Assembly: GCF_014836985.1 (NCBI RefSeq)
Contig: NZ_JACSPU010000001.1
Coordinates: 899,855 to 963,854, forward strand
Reading direction: 5' to 3'
DNA: 64,000 bases
Source of the DNA: Planococcus wigleyi
Lineage (GTDB): Bacteria > Bacillota > Bacilli > Bacillales_A > Planococcaceae
Shown: positions 1 to 8,757 of the stretch, one piece after another
Position numbering within the stretch: the stretch's first letter is position 1
Layout of the letters: every line of letters begins with the position of its first letter
The notes under the pieces: generated by a model
Databases searched by the model: none
Told to the model about the DNA's origin: nothing
Seen by the model: only the letters and a program-made list of their open reading frames with translations
Made by a program: the position numbers and the translations under genes

Positions 1-323
1 TCGTCAAGAACGTCAATCTGCAATTGATGGATGAAATCAATTACCGCGCCATTATTATCGGCTTCCCGATCTTTACTTTGGGTGCTTTGATCTTTGCTAT
101 GATTTGGGCGCAAATCGCTTGGTCACGCTTCTGGGGCTGGGACCCGAAAGAAGTATGGGCATTGATCACTTGGTTGTTCTATGCCGCTTACTTGCATTTA
201 CGATTGGGCAAAGGCTGGCAGGGCGAGAAATCCGCCTGGTTGGCTGTGATCGGTTTTGCCATCATCATGTTCAATCTGGTCGCAGTAAACTTAATAATCG
301 CGGGATTGCATTCCTACGCATAA
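1..323 (+). CDS. resC: Cytochrome c biogenesis protein ResC/CcsA-type, C-terminal fragment (5' truncated)
   Basis: Only the last ~107 codons are in the window; the reading frame is open from base 3. The fragment carries the tryptophan-rich motif [14 protein letters not shown], the haem-handling signature of CcsA/ResC/CcmC-type proteins, flanked by hydrophobic helices (around [14 protein letters not shown] and the C-terminal [15 protein letters not shown]). The family delivers haem to apocytochrome c on the outer face of the membrane, together with ResB. The next genes are resD and resE, the same order as in B. subtilis resABCDE, which supports the name. A terminator hairpin follows, so resDE probably also has its own transcription start. 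Confidence 0.9.
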   Translation, partial: VKNVNLQLMDEINYRAIIIGFPIFTLGALIFAMIWAQIAWSRFWGWDPKEVWALITWLFYAAYLHLRLGKGWQGEKSAWLAVIGFAIIMFNLVAVNLIIAGLHSYA

Positions 324-340
324 AGCTGGATGAACAAATG

Positions 341-370
341 GGCCTTTTCCGGAAACGGAAAAGGCCTTTT
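341..370 (+). terminator. Rho-independent terminator after resC
   Basis: GGCCTTTTCC at 341-350 pairs perfectly with GGAAAAGGCC at 357-366 across a six-base loop and is followed by a short T run. It lies 18 bases after the resC stop and separates the cytochrome biogenesis genes from resD. Confidence 0.8.
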
Positions 371-483
371 ATTGATTGTTCGGGCTTAGACGTTGAGATA
401 TGGCGTGGGTTAGCGCTTTTCTTTATTTTTGACAGGGTTATCGTTACAATAGAAATTAACAGAAGAAAGTTGGAGGGGTTAGC

Positions 484-1200
484 ATGTCTGAAGAGATAAC
501 GGTATTGGTAGTAGACGATGAAGAACGGATTCGGCGCTTGCTGAAAATGTATCTGGAGCGTGAAGGATATTTAGTGGAAGAAGCCGAAAATGGCTTACAG
601 GCATTGGATATGGCAATGGAAAAAGATTATCATTGCATCCTTCTCGATCTGATGATGCCTGAAAAAGATGGCGTCGAAGTGGCAACTGAACTTCGCGAAA
701 CGAAAATGACCCCGATAATTATGCTTACCGCTAAAGGGGAAGAAGCTAACCGTGTAGAAGGCTTTGAATCTGGAGCGGATGATTATATCGTCAAGCCGTT
801 CAGCCCGAGAGAAGTCGTGTTGCGTGTTAAAGCAATCTTGCGCAGATCATCGGCCTATTCTCCGGTTTCCAATTCCACCGTTTCAAAAGATTTGGTCGTC
901 TTTCCACATCTGACCATCGATCACGATGCACATCGCGTAACAGCTGATGGTGTGGAAGTAAATTTGACGCCAAAAGAATACGAACTCTTATACTTTTTGG
1001 CGAAGGCGCCGGATAAAGTATTCGACCGGGAACATTTGCTGAAAGAAGTTTGGCATTACGACTTTTTCGGTGATTTGCGGACTGTCGATACGCATGTTAA
1101 GCGCTTGCGCGAAAAATTGAATCGTGTGTCTGAATCTGCAGCGAAAATGATTGTCACTGTATGGGGCGTCGGTTATAAATTCGAGGTTGGCAATGAATAG
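484..1200 (+). CDS. resD: Two-component response regulator ResD
   Basis: This 238-residue OmpR/PhoB-family regulator has an N-terminal receiver domain with acidic pair D11-D12, phospho-acceptor D55 (in LLDLMMP), T82 and K104 (IVKPF). A C-terminal winged-helix DNA-binding domain follows (about 135-235; VDTHVKRLREKL, VWGVGYKF). The start has a good Shine-Dalgarno (GGAGGGG) a few bases upstream. In Bacillus, ResD activates respiration and anaerobic genes, including res and qcr/cta genes. Here it sits between resC and resE and overlaps resE by 8 bases, so the pair is co-translated. Function is by family and synteny. Confidence 0.95.
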   Translation: MSEEITVLVVDDEERIRRLLKMYLEREGYLVEEAENGLQALDMAMEKDYHCILLDLMMPEKDGVEVATELRETKMTPIIMLTAKGEEANRVEGFESGADDYIVKPFSPREVVLRVKAILRRSSAYSPVSNSTVSKDLVVFPHLTIDHDAHRVTADGVEVNLTPKEYELLYFLAKAPDKVFDREHLLKEVWHYDFFGDLRTVDTHVKRLREKLNRVSESAAKMIVTVWGVGYKFEVGNE

Positions 1201-2974
1201 AATATGGAATAGTGTCGTCGGGAAGCTTTGGATTACGATCCTGCTTCTCGTTTCCTTTGTCCTTTTTATTGTGACAGTCCTGCTTTTGGAGTTTCTTGGG
1301 AACTATCACAGTGAAACAGTGGAAGAAGCACTGAACAGTGAAGCGAACATGATTGCCAACATTTTTAACGAACATGACGAAGTGGAAACTTCACTCGAGG
1401 TCATTAAAGATGTATTAGGTCCGGAGACCAATGCGGTTATCGCTGAGGAGCCTTATGAAAACAGCTATTACATTCATGATGGGTTGAATGGCGATGACAC
1501 GAGAGAAAAAATATTAAATGAACCGTCCTTCCAAAAAGTTTTTGAAACCAGTGAAACTGTCATGAAGGAAATGCTGTTGCCTTCATTGACAGAAGAAAAT
1601 CGCCTTGAGTCCTATATTGTTCTGGCAAACCCTCTAAAGACCAGTGAAGAGCAGCATGGCGTAGTATTTATCTATCAATCCCTTGAAGTGATGGACCGAA
1701 CAGCAGAGCGGACTACAAATATCGTCTTTCTGTCCGCATTTATCGCTCTAGTATTAACGACCTTTTTTGCGTTCTTTTTGTCGTCGCGGATTACGTCGCC
1801 GCTCCGTAAAATCCGGGAAGGCGCATTCGAATTGGCGAAAGGGAACTTCGATACTAAGGTCACAGCCTCTTCAAGTGATGAAATCGGCCAATTGGCTACT
1901 GCTTTTAATCAGATGGGCCGCCAGTTGAAGCATCATGTCGAAGTGATCAATCAGGAGAAGGAGCAATTATCCAGTATTTTGACATCCATGGCCGACATCG
2001 TCATCACTTTTAATCAGGATCGAACTATTCTTTTAAGCAATCCGCCAGCAGAAAAATTACTGCAGCAATGGATTTTTAAGAACGGGTCTTCTGAAGCGCA
2101 ACCATTGCCTTCCGAAATGCTCCATATGCTTGACCATGTGTTGGATTTTGAAGAAGAAATCGAGGAAGAGCTTGAAATCGAAGGGGCTTATTATGCCATC
2201 AATTTCAGTCCTTTATACAGCGGCGCGTCTATTCGGGGAGCGGTTGCTGTCCTGCACAATATGACGGAACAGCATCGCTTGGAGAAGCTTAGAGAAGACT
2301 TTATCGCTAATGTATCGCATGAATTGCGGACACCGATTGCCATGCTCCAAGGCTATAGCGAAGCGATTCTCGATGATGTTGGTGCAACGGAAGAAGAACG
2401 CCGTGAAATGACGAAGATCATCTATGAAGAATCACAGCGGATGGGCCGTCTGGTTACCGATTTATTGAATTTGGCACGGATGGAATCGGGCCATATGCGC
2501 CTTTACAAAGAAATCGTTCAGCTGAATACTGCCATTGAAAGAATGACGCTTAAATTCTCCCAAATCGCTAAAGAAAATGACATTCAGTTGTTGTTTGAAA
2601 CCGAGATTGATGATTGGGCGGCTTGTGATATGGATGAAGACCGGATTGAACAGGTCATGACCAATTTGATCGATAATGCAATTCGCCATACGCCTAAAGG
2701 AGGGCAAGTGGTGGTCCGTGTCGAAAATCAAGAAGAGTACGCCAAAATCTCGATCAACGATAATGGTGTAGGAATTTCAGAAAAAGATCTGGAATTCGTT
2801 TTTGAGCGATTCTATAAAGCGGATAAAGCCCGTACGCTCGGCAAGGGCGGTACAGGTCTGGGTCTTGCGATCGCCAGCAATATCATCCAGGCGCATGAAG
2901 GGAAAATCTATGCAGAAAGCAGAATGGGGCAAGGAACTTCATTTGTCTTTTTGCTGCCTTTGAAGAAAATGTAA
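1193..2974 (+). CDS. resE: Sensor histidine kinase ResE
   Basis: This 593-residue membrane kinase has two transmembrane helices (about 10-33 and 175-200) flanking an extracytoplasmic sensor region. A HAMP linker (SRITSPLRKI onward), a PAS-type segment, a HisKA domain with the phosphorylated His at about residue 376 (NVSHELRTP) and an HATPase_c domain (N box NLIDNAIRH, G1 INDNGVGI, G2 GTGLGLAI) follow. I chose the ATG at 1193, inside the resD end, because GAGGTTGG lies just upstream; an upstream in-frame start would sit deep in resD. It is the expected partner of ResD. Confidence 0.95.
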   Translation: MNRIWNSVVGKLWITILLLVSFVLFIVTVLLLEFLGNYHSETVEEALNSEANMIANIFNEHDEVETSLEVIKDVLGPETNAVIAEEPYENSYYIHDGLNGDDTREKILNEPSFQKVFETSETVMKEMLLPSLTEENRLESYIVLANPLKTSEEQHGVVFIYQSLEVMDRTAERTTNIVFLSAFIALVLTTFFAFFLSSRITSPLRKIREGAFELAKGNFDTKVTASSSDEIGQLATAFNQMGRQLKHHVEVINQEKEQLSSILTSMADIVITFNQDRTILLSNPPAEKLLQQWIFKNGSSEAQPLPSEMLHMLDHVLDFEEEIEEELEIEGAYYAINFSPLYSGASIRGAVAVLHNMTEQHRLEKLREDFIANVSHELRTPIAMLQGYSEAILDDVGATEEERREMTKIIYEESQRMGRLVTDLLNLARMESGHMRLYKEIVQLNTAIERMTLKFSQIAKENDIQLLFETEIDDWAACDMDEDRIEQVMTNLIDNAIRHTPKGGQVVVRVENQEEYAKISINDNGVGISEKDLEFVFERFYKADKARTLGKGGTGLGLAIASNIIQAHEGKIYAESRMGQGTSFVFLLPLKKM

Positions 2975-2995
2975 CTTTCTTTTAGGCTGGACGAC
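2970..2995 (+). promoter_or_regulatory. Putative SigX (ECF) autoregulatory promoter
   Basis: TGTAAC at 2970-2975 and CGAC at 2992-2995 are 16 bases apart. This matches the ECF pattern reported for B. subtilis SigX (TGTAAC about 16-17 bases from CGAC or CGTC). The -35 element overlaps the resE stop codon, and the start site would fall about 20 bases before the sigX ribosome binding site. The match is seen directly; use by SigX is inferred. Confidence 0.65.
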
Positions 2996-3020
2996 TAATC
3001 CTAAGAACGGGGGGAGTAGA

Positions 3021-3554
3021 GTGAATGACTCCGTTTTTCATCGGTTATATGAAGAATACCATCAGGATGTTTTTCAGTTCCTGATTTATCTTGTGAAAAA
3101 CAGGCACTTATCAGAAGACTTGATGCATGAAGTTTATATTCGTGTATTTCGTGCATATGACCGGTTTGAAGGGAAGAGTTCTGAGAAAACATGGCTTTTT
3201 TCGATTGCAAAAAATGTAGCAATCGATCATTTTCGGAAAACAGCTGTGCGAAAAAAACATTCCATGGAGTTTTTTGATTGGGAAACCCAGCAATTGGTGT
3301 CGACCGAAAGGATTCCTGAAGAAGTCTCCATGTTGAACGAAGATAAGATTTTACTCTATAAAACATTGGATACCTGCACAGGCGATCAGAAAATGGTGAT
3401 CATCATGCGTTTTTTTCAGGATTTGTCGATAGCCGAAACGGCCGATATTTTAGGCTGGACGGAAGGCAAAGTAAAAACCACTCAACATCGTGCAATCAAA
3501 GCCTTGCGTGAAAAATTAATAGCCAAGGAAGGGGGAGATGAAAATGCCGAATAA
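3021..3554 (+). CDS. sigX: ECF RNA polymerase sigma factor SigX
   Basis: This 177-residue sigma-70 family protein has only regions 2 and 4. Region 2 covers about residues 8-75 (YHQDVFQFLIYLV, EDLMHEVYIRVFRAYDRFEG, KTWLFSIAKNVAIDHFRK), and region 4 is a C-terminal helix-turn-helix (IAETADILGWTEGKVKTTQHRA). Translation starts at GTG behind GGGGGGAG. The following gene overlaps it and encodes an anti-sigma factor, and the pair follows resDE exactly as in B. subtilis. SigX there controls cell-surface charge and envelope-stress genes; the same role here is inferred. Confidence 0.92.
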   Translation: MNDSVFHRLYEEYHQDVFQFLIYLVKNRHLSEDLMHEVYIRVFRAYDRFEGKSSEKTWLFSIAKNVAIDHFRKTAVRKKHSMEFFDWETQQLVSTERIPEEVSMLNEDKILLYKTLDTCTGDQKMVIIMRFFQDLSIAETADILGWTEGKVKTTQHRAIKALREKLIAKEGGDENAE

Positions 3555-4728
3555 CAAATGGACCGATGATTCCATCGAAGATTTGTTGAAGGATTTCCCC
3601 GCAATAAAAGACCATCGGCCAAAAGAAGAAGTTTACAATCGGTTGGTTCAGAAAGAGAAAAGTCCAAAACGGCCGAAAAAATGGTTGCCTTTGCTGGCAG
3701 CTGCATTGGCGTTTATTACTATCGGCATTTTGGTTGCTGCAATCATCAATCAAAATGGTATTGATTCTGCCCAAAACCCCCAAAATCCGGTCGAAGAACC
3801 TCAAGAACCTTCTGCTACCCAAGATGGTGCAGCAGAGGAAACAGGCGAGGTTCCTGAAGCGGAAGGAGCAGGAGGGTTTACCACAGCGCAGGTGGACGAG
3901 CCGTCACGGACTGCTGCCTATGAAGAACTGATCGGTGACCAAACACTGATGACGATCGGCCTCACTGAAAATGCATTTGTCGTGCCGGTATCGTTTTTGG
4001 TTCCTGAAGAACAGATAAATGCGGTTTTTGGAAATGCCGCTCCGTCTTCACTTGAGCTTTATCAGGAATTTGCAGATGACATCGATGAGACACTTCTCGG
4101 CTTTGACGAATACCATCCGTACGCTGGAAGCTTTGAAGAAACATCCATGGGTATTCGGCACCTATTGCCGCCTGACCATGCATACGACTTGGCTTCTGCA
4201 AGCATCGGTGTCTACTTCAATACCTTGGCAGCGACATTCCCGGATGCAAATGAAATTGAAATTGCCAATGAAGATGGATCGCCAGCAGAATTCGGTGAAA
4301 TCGGTCCAGTAGAACCAATGAAACCTAAAGTGGAAAATCTCGCTTATTATTCTTATTCTGCTGCTAACGGTGAAGTTTACCTCGTTCCTGGATACGATAT
4401 GCCGTTTGATACAGCAAATGAAGCAATTGAGGCGTTGGCGAAAAATCCAAATGATTTTTATCAGGCAACCATACCAGTTGATACGGACTTTGAAATTACG
4501 GAAGCGGAAGGCATAATGCAAGTTGAATTTAAAGAGACAGTTGATTTGGACTCGCTAGATCAGCGGGAAGCGGTTCGGATGATTGAAAGTCTGGCCTTGA
4601 CCGCTGCGGCTTTTGATAAGGAACTGGCTATAACGGGCGTTCAGCCGGAAAAGTGGAACAGCTTCGACTTTAGCCGACCTTTGCCGGTTCCGTTAGCGCC
4701 GAACTTGATGGACTGGCCGATACCTTAA
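3538..4728 (+). CDS. rsiX: Anti-sigma factor RsiX
   Basis: A 396-residue single-pass membrane protein: a cytoplasmic N-terminus of about 43 residues (sigma-binding side), one transmembrane helix (about 44-66, LLAAALAFITIGILVAAII), an acidic Pro/Glu/Ala linker (about 75-115) and a large extracytoplasmic domain. It overlaps the sigX end by 17 bases. AAGGA at 3525-3529 suits ATG 3538, while GGGGGAG at 3531-3537 suits ATG 3544, so the start could be two codons later. The role, holding SigX at the membrane, comes from gene order and topology; the outer domain has no motif I can name. Confidence 0.85.
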   Translation: MKMPNNKWTDDSIEDLLKDFPAIKDHRPKEEVYNRLVQKEKSPKRPKKWLPLLAAALAFITIGILVAAIINQNGIDSAQNPQNPVEEPQEPSATQDGAAEETGEVPEAEGAGGFTTAQVDEPSRTAAYEELIGDQTLMTIGLTENAFVVPVSFLVPEEQINAVFGNAAPSSLELYQEFADDIDETLLGFDEYHPYAGSFEETSMGIRHLLPPDHAYDLASASIGVYFNTLAATFPDANEIEIANEDGSPAEFGEIGPVEPMKPKVENLAYYSYSAANGEVYLVPGYDMPFDTANEAIEALAKNPNDFYQATIPVDTDFEITEAEGIMQVEFKETVDLDSLDQREAVRMIESLALTAAAFDKELAITGVQPEKWNSFDFSRPLPVPLAPNLMDWPIP

Positions 4729-4734
4729 TAAAAG

Positions 4735-4774
4735 GAGCGTTGTAAAACAAATATGTTTACAACGCTTCTTTTTT
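4735..4774 (+). terminator. Terminator after rsiX
   Basis: AGCGTTGTAAA pairs with TTTACAACGCT across a short loop, and the stem runs into TCTTTTTT. It closes the sigX-rsiX unit just before the riboswitch leader. Confidence 0.85.
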
Positions 4775-4807
4775 ATACTAAGATTAGGCCATAACAAAAT
4801 ATCGATT

Positions 4808-4937
4808 CATCTTCGGGGCAGGGTGCAATTCCCTACCGGCGGTAATTGAACTCTGTTCATAAGCCCGCGAGCCGTAAAACGCAGGATTTGGTGAGACTCC
4901 AAAGCCGACAGTATAGTCTGGATGGGAGAAGGTGAAG
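4808..4937 (+). ncRNA. FMN riboswitch aptamer (RFN element)
   Basis: The conserved RFN blocks appear in order: CTTCGGGGCAGGGTG, the ACCGGCGGT block, AGCCCGCGAGCC, the GATTTGGTGAGA and CCAAAGCCGACAGT blocks, and the closing GGATGGGAGAAGG that pairs with the first block. Binding of flavin mononucleotide is well established for this class. A terminator follows at 4994-5023 and ribU after that, so FMN is expected to switch off riboflavin import by transcription termination. Confidence 0.95.
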
Positions 4938-4993
4938 GTGCGGACGTTTGTCGTTTACATGTAGACGGAACGCTTATTAAGTGTGCCTTTTCT

Positions 4994-5023
4994 CCCTTAA
5001 GTGTTTGTTGCTTAAGGGTTTTT
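4994..5023 (+). terminator. Riboswitch-controlled terminator before ribU
   Basis: CCCTTAAG (4994-5001) pairs with CTTAAGGG (5011-5018) and is followed by TTTTTAT. It lies between the FMN aptamer and ribU, the position expected for the expression platform. Confidence 0.85.
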
Positions 5024-5082
5024 ATATGTAAATGCAGTGTCCAAGCCTTTCTTCTGGTGAATCACGACAAGGAGAGAGGAAT

Positions 5083-5664
5083 ATGAAGAACAAGAAGTTG
5101 CAAACGATGATCGTAATTGGGATGTTGAGTAGTATTTCATTTATTTTAATGCTTTTCAACTTTCCGCTGCCAGCTTTACCTGCATTTTTGAAAGTTGATT
5201 TCAGTGACGTTCCTGCTTTGATCGCAGCCGTTACGATGGGGCCAGTTGCCGGAATATTAGTGGCATTCTTCAAAAATGTATTGGATTGGCTATTTGCTGG
5301 AAGCCCGACAGGCGTTCCCGTCGGCCATATGGCCAATTTTGTGACAAGCCTGCTATTCATCTTGCCGGTTTATGCCATCTACCACAAAGTAGCGACAAAG
5401 AAAGGCATGGCATTCGGATTGGCCATCGGTACATTATCGATGGCGATCGGGATGAGTGTATTGAATTACTTGGTCTTTCTGCCAATGTACACTTACTTCC
5501 TTAATATGCCAGCAGAAACAGGCAATGCCCTATTTGGCACCATCGTTTTAGGGATCCTACCATTCAATTTAATCAAAGGCGTACTTTTGACTGCGGTCGT
5601 TCTGTTGATGTTCAGCAGTATGCACACGTGGATCGAAAAGCAGCGTTCCTATTATTTATCATAG
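5083..5664 (+). CDS. ribU: Riboflavin transporter RibU (ECF S-component)
   Basis: A 193-residue, very hydrophobic protein with about six membrane helices. Family features include the N-terminal FPLPALPAFLKVDFSDVPALIAA block and FKNVLDWLFAG. RibU binds riboflavin and works with the shared ECF energizing module, which is not in this window. I start at ATG 5083 because AAGGAGAGAGG lies directly upstream; the open frame extends further up but would begin inside the leader. The FMN riboswitch upstream fits the assignment. Confidence 0.93.
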   Translation: MKNKKLQTMIVIGMLSSISFILMLFNFPLPALPAFLKVDFSDVPALIAAVTMGPVAGILVAFFKNVLDWLFAGSPTGVPVGHMANFVTSLLFILPVYAIYHKVATKKGMAFGLAIGTLSMAIGMSVLNYLVFLPMYTYFLNMPAETGNALFGTIVLGILPFNLIKGVLLTAVVLLMFSSMHTWIEKQRSYYLS

Positions 5665-5666
5665 AT

Positions 5667-5786
5667 AGAAAAGCGCAAGCAGCCGTTAAGCTCCGACAAG
5701 CGCTGAAAGCTTTACCGGGAAAGGTGTTCTTTGCCATACAGCTGGGTTGACTTATGACCCTAGGACCTGGGCCGCTGGAATGTGGC
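5667..5786 (+). repeat. Decayed solitary copy of the structured intergenic repeat
   Basis: Starts two bases after the ribU stop with AGAAAAGCGCAAGC. It shares GCCGTTAAG, the CCGACA block and TTTGCC-ACAGCTGGG-TGACTTATGACCC with the first unit of the array at 21676-22144. The partner of CTTATG (CATAAG in the array) is replaced by unrelated bases, so the middle stem is broken. Confidence 0.7.
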
Positions 5787-5825
5787 CATAAAAGAAAAGT
5801 GAAGCTGACATAACGCAATAAAAAG

Positions 5826-5861
5826 AAGGCGTTCGGGAGTATTTACTCCCGAACGCCTTTT
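5826..5861. terminator. Bidirectional terminator between ribU and fer
   Basis: AAGGCGTTCGGGAGT pairs with ACTCCCGAACGCCTT around a short loop. T-rich tails lie on both strands, serving ribU from the left and the minus-strand ferredoxin from the right. Confidence 0.85.
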
Positions 5862-5870
5862 CCATTTAAA

Positions 5871-6158
<288 letters not shown>

Positions 6159-6228
6159 TTATACTATCGTTTTTATTCTAAAGGTGTTTGAGTAGTTTTT
6201 CAACCCAAAACCGCTAGGGGGCGCAAGC

Positions 6229-7254
6229 TTGTTATTCACCGAACTGATTATGGCCATTATGAAAGCCGTCGACAGGCAGCGGACGCTCACTTCCCCATTC
6301 CATTTGATTAAAGGAAAGAAGTCCGGCCAGACCATCCAGGATATCGGTTATTTCAACCTATATCCCTATTTCGGCGTGTTACCTAAACTGGATAAGAAAG
6401 CCTATGACCAAGCGGTTCAGCGCTTGTTTATGGAGGGGTACTTACTGGAAAATGAACAGGTTATTGAACTGACTCCGAAAGCGCTGGATGCTGAGGTCGC
6501 TCCATCCCCGTTAAATGGCTGGAAATACCGTGGAAATGAGATTATTTTCTTTCAACGGTTGTCACTAATTGTTCAAACTTTATCTAATACCAGCCAAGGC
6601 ATTAAAATATTTGATCCCATTGTCAATAAGGAAGAAGTACAGGCATGGGTCAAAATGTATTTGAAGCGAATCGGATTTCGGGATTTAACAGTCGTACAAA
6701 CGTTTAAAGAGCAACTATTGGCTACCTTAACCAATACGGAAATATCAGAAATACATAAAATGATCCTGATGGAGCGTTTATCAGGACATGAATTGAGTGG
6801 GTTAACATGGCAGCAGATCGCCGATTCCAAGGAGTTGGCGATTCTGGATGCCCAATTGATGTTCGTGGAAGCACTGCATGGATGGATGGCTGCCATTGAA
6901 CACGCAAAACCATCCCTGCTCATTGGATTAATGGAAGGAATCATTCAGCAGTCTTCTTTGACAGAAACCGCTAAACGCACAGAAAAATTATTTGAAAGAG
7001 GATTTTCATTGGAACAAATAGCTTCCCTGCGGCAATTGAAAACCAGCACAATAGAAGATCACTTCGTGGAATTGGCGATGAACGATCCCTATTTCAATTT
7101 TACGCCGTTTGTAGATCCGCAGTTGTATGAAGCCATCATTGCTGAAAGCCGGCAACGAAAAACGAAAAGATTGCGTGATATCAAAGAGCATTTGCCTCAA
7201 GCCAGTTATTTTCAAATCCGTTTGGCTTTAGCCATTAGGGAGGAACAAGGATGA
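6229..7254 (+). CDS. ypbB: YpbB-like protein with helix-turn-helix C-terminus
   Basis: A 341-residue protein starting at TTG behind AGGGGGCG. It resembles YpbB by sequence and position. The C-terminal ~90 residues (from about 245, FERGFSLEQIASLRQLKTSTIEDHFVELA) look like the HTH_40 / RQC-like winged helix that in other bacteria is fused to RecQ helicases. The N-terminal part has no motif I recognise. It overlaps recS by four bases (ATGA), so the two are translationally coupled and may act together; that partnership is inferred. Confidence 0.85.
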   Translation: MLFTELIMAIMKAVDRQRTLTSPFHLIKGKKSGQTIQDIGYFNLYPYFGVLPKLDKKAYDQAVQRLFMEGYLLENEQVIELTPKALDAEVAPSPLNGWKYRGNEIIFFQRLSLIVQTLSNTSQGIKIFDPIVNKEEVQAWVKMYLKRIGFRDLTVVQTFKEQLLATLTNTEISEIHKMILMERLSGHELSGLTWQQIADSKELAILDAQLMFVEALHGWMAAIEHAKPSLLIGLMEGIIQQSSLTETAKRTEKLFERGFSLEQIASLRQLKTSTIEDHFVELAMNDPYFNFTPFVDPQLYEAIIAESRQRKTKRLRDIKEHLPQASYFQIRLALAIREEQG

Positions 7255-8678
7255 ATCTAGAGAAATTATTGTATTCTGCCTACGGTTTTTCTTCATTCCG
7301 TCCAGGTCAACGGGAGATCATCGAGCAGGTATTGGCTGGAAAAGATGTCATTGCACTGCTGCCGACAGGAATGGGGAAATCCATCTGTTACCAGCTTCCA
7401 GCAAAGATTCTGCCTAACAGTGTATTGATTATTTCCCCGTTATTGTCTTTAATGCAAGATCAAGTGGCGCAGTTGAAGAAGATGGGGGAAAAATCAGTAG
7501 TTGCCATCAATTCTTTTCTGAAGCCTGAGGACAAAGAAAAGGTATGGAGCAATCTCGGCTCCTATAAATTCATTTTTGTTTCACCGGAAATGCTGGTTCA
7601 GCCATATGTGAAACAAAAGCTTCAGCAAATACGAATTTCTTTACTGGTTGCTGATGAAGCCCATTGCATTTCTCAATGGGGATTTGATTTCCGGCCGGAT
7701 TATTTGCGGATTTCAGAAATCCTGCCCGCTTTAAACTTTCCGCAAGTACTGGCATTGACGGCGACTGCTACAGATAAAGTAACGGAGGAAATAAGGGAAT
7801 ACTTATCCTTGAAAGAACCCTATATCTATAGGCATCCAATGGACAGGGAAAATATTGTCTATGATATCAAGAAATTCGATGACCAACGTGACAAGCTTGA
7901 ATTTCTGAAGGGGTTTATTTGTAAGTTCAGCGGTCCCGGAATCATTTACGCAGGAACTAGAAAAAAGTCCCAAGAACTTTCTTCTCTTTTGGCAGAACAG
8001 GGAGTTTCTTCGGCATTTTACCATGGCGGTATGGAACATCAGGACCGTGTCTTTGTCCAACAGCAATTTCAAAACGGAGAGCTGCAATGGATCTGCTCAA
8101 CAAATGCTTTTGGCATGGGTGTCCATATACCGAATATCCGGCACGTCATCCACTTTCAATTGCCGACTTCGATAGAAGGTTATGTTCAAGAAGTGGGAAG
8201 GGCCGGACGGGATGGACAGCCGGCATTGGCTACCCTGCTTTATGCGCAAGGAGATGAAGCTTTGCTGGAAAGTTTGGTGATGGATGACTTGCCGACACAG
8301 CATGAAATCGAAGCTGTTTATCGAAACGGCACGGCTGCAACTCATTTAATCGACCAAGGAATTGTCCGGGAGACGGCTTTTCGGGTTGCTTCTTATTGGA
8401 TCACCAAATTGCCATTGGAAGGCGTAAACAAGCAAATGGAGCTTCTGAGACGAGGGAAATGGGAGCAGGCGGCAAAAATCCGTGAATTGCTGTCATTGGA
8501 AAGTTGTTTGCGGAGCTATATCATCAGCTGTTTTGATCAACAGCTTGCCGATAAGCCTTCGAATTGCTGTATCAACGATGGAATCAATTATGAAGTGTTT
8601 GCGGAGTTTTTGCCTCCGGCAGAAAAGCAGCAACCGCTTGATTGGCAAGATCGATTGCGTGTAATATTACCTATATAA
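7251..8678 (+). CDS. recS: RecQ-family ATP-dependent DNA helicase RecS
   Basis: A 475-residue short RecQ helicase. It has motif 0 (YGFSSFRPGQREII), Walker A (LLPTGMGKS, 37-44), DEAH followed by the aromatic-rich loop CISQWGFDFRPDY, motif III LALTATAT, and C-terminal helicase motifs (YHGGM, AFGMGVHIPNIRHVIHF, QEVGRAGRDG). The RQC zinc-binding and HRDC domains of full RecQ are missing, as expected for RecS. It should unwind forked or recombining DNA. The upstream ypbB may supply the missing winged helix. Confidence 0.93.
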   Translation: MNLEKLLYSAYGFSSFRPGQREIIEQVLAGKDVIALLPTGMGKSICYQLPAKILPNSVLIISPLLSLMQDQVAQLKKMGEKSVVAINSFLKPEDKEKVWSNLGSYKFIFVSPEMLVQPYVKQKLQQIRISLLVADEAHCISQWGFDFRPDYLRISEILPALNFPQVLALTATATDKVTEEIREYLSLKEPYIYRHPMDRENIVYDIKKFDDQRDKLEFLKGFICKFSGPGIIYAGTRKKSQELSSLLAEQGVSSAFYHGGMEHQDRVFVQQQFQNGELQWICSTNAFGMGVHIPNIRHVIHFQLPTSIEGYVQEVGRAGRDGQPALATLLYAQGDEALLESLVMDDLPTQHEIEAVYRNGTAATHLIDQGIVRETAFRVASYWITKLPLEGVNKQMELLRRGKWEQAAKIRELLSLESCLRSYIISCFDQQLADKPSNCCINDGINYEVFAEFLPPAEKQQPLDWQDRLRVILPI

Positions 8679-8688
8679 GATTCTCGTT

Positions 8689-8718
8689 AACTGTCATTTA
8701 CAAATGAGTCTTTTTTCG
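8689..8718 (+). terminator. Probable terminator after recS
   Basis: ACT-CATT pairs with AATG-AGT with a two-base bulge, followed by CTTTTTTC. It is a modest stem, so confidence is limited. Confidence 0.45.
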
Positions 8719-8757
8719 TCATAATAGATATATTAGTACAGATAGGGGTCGTCATGA

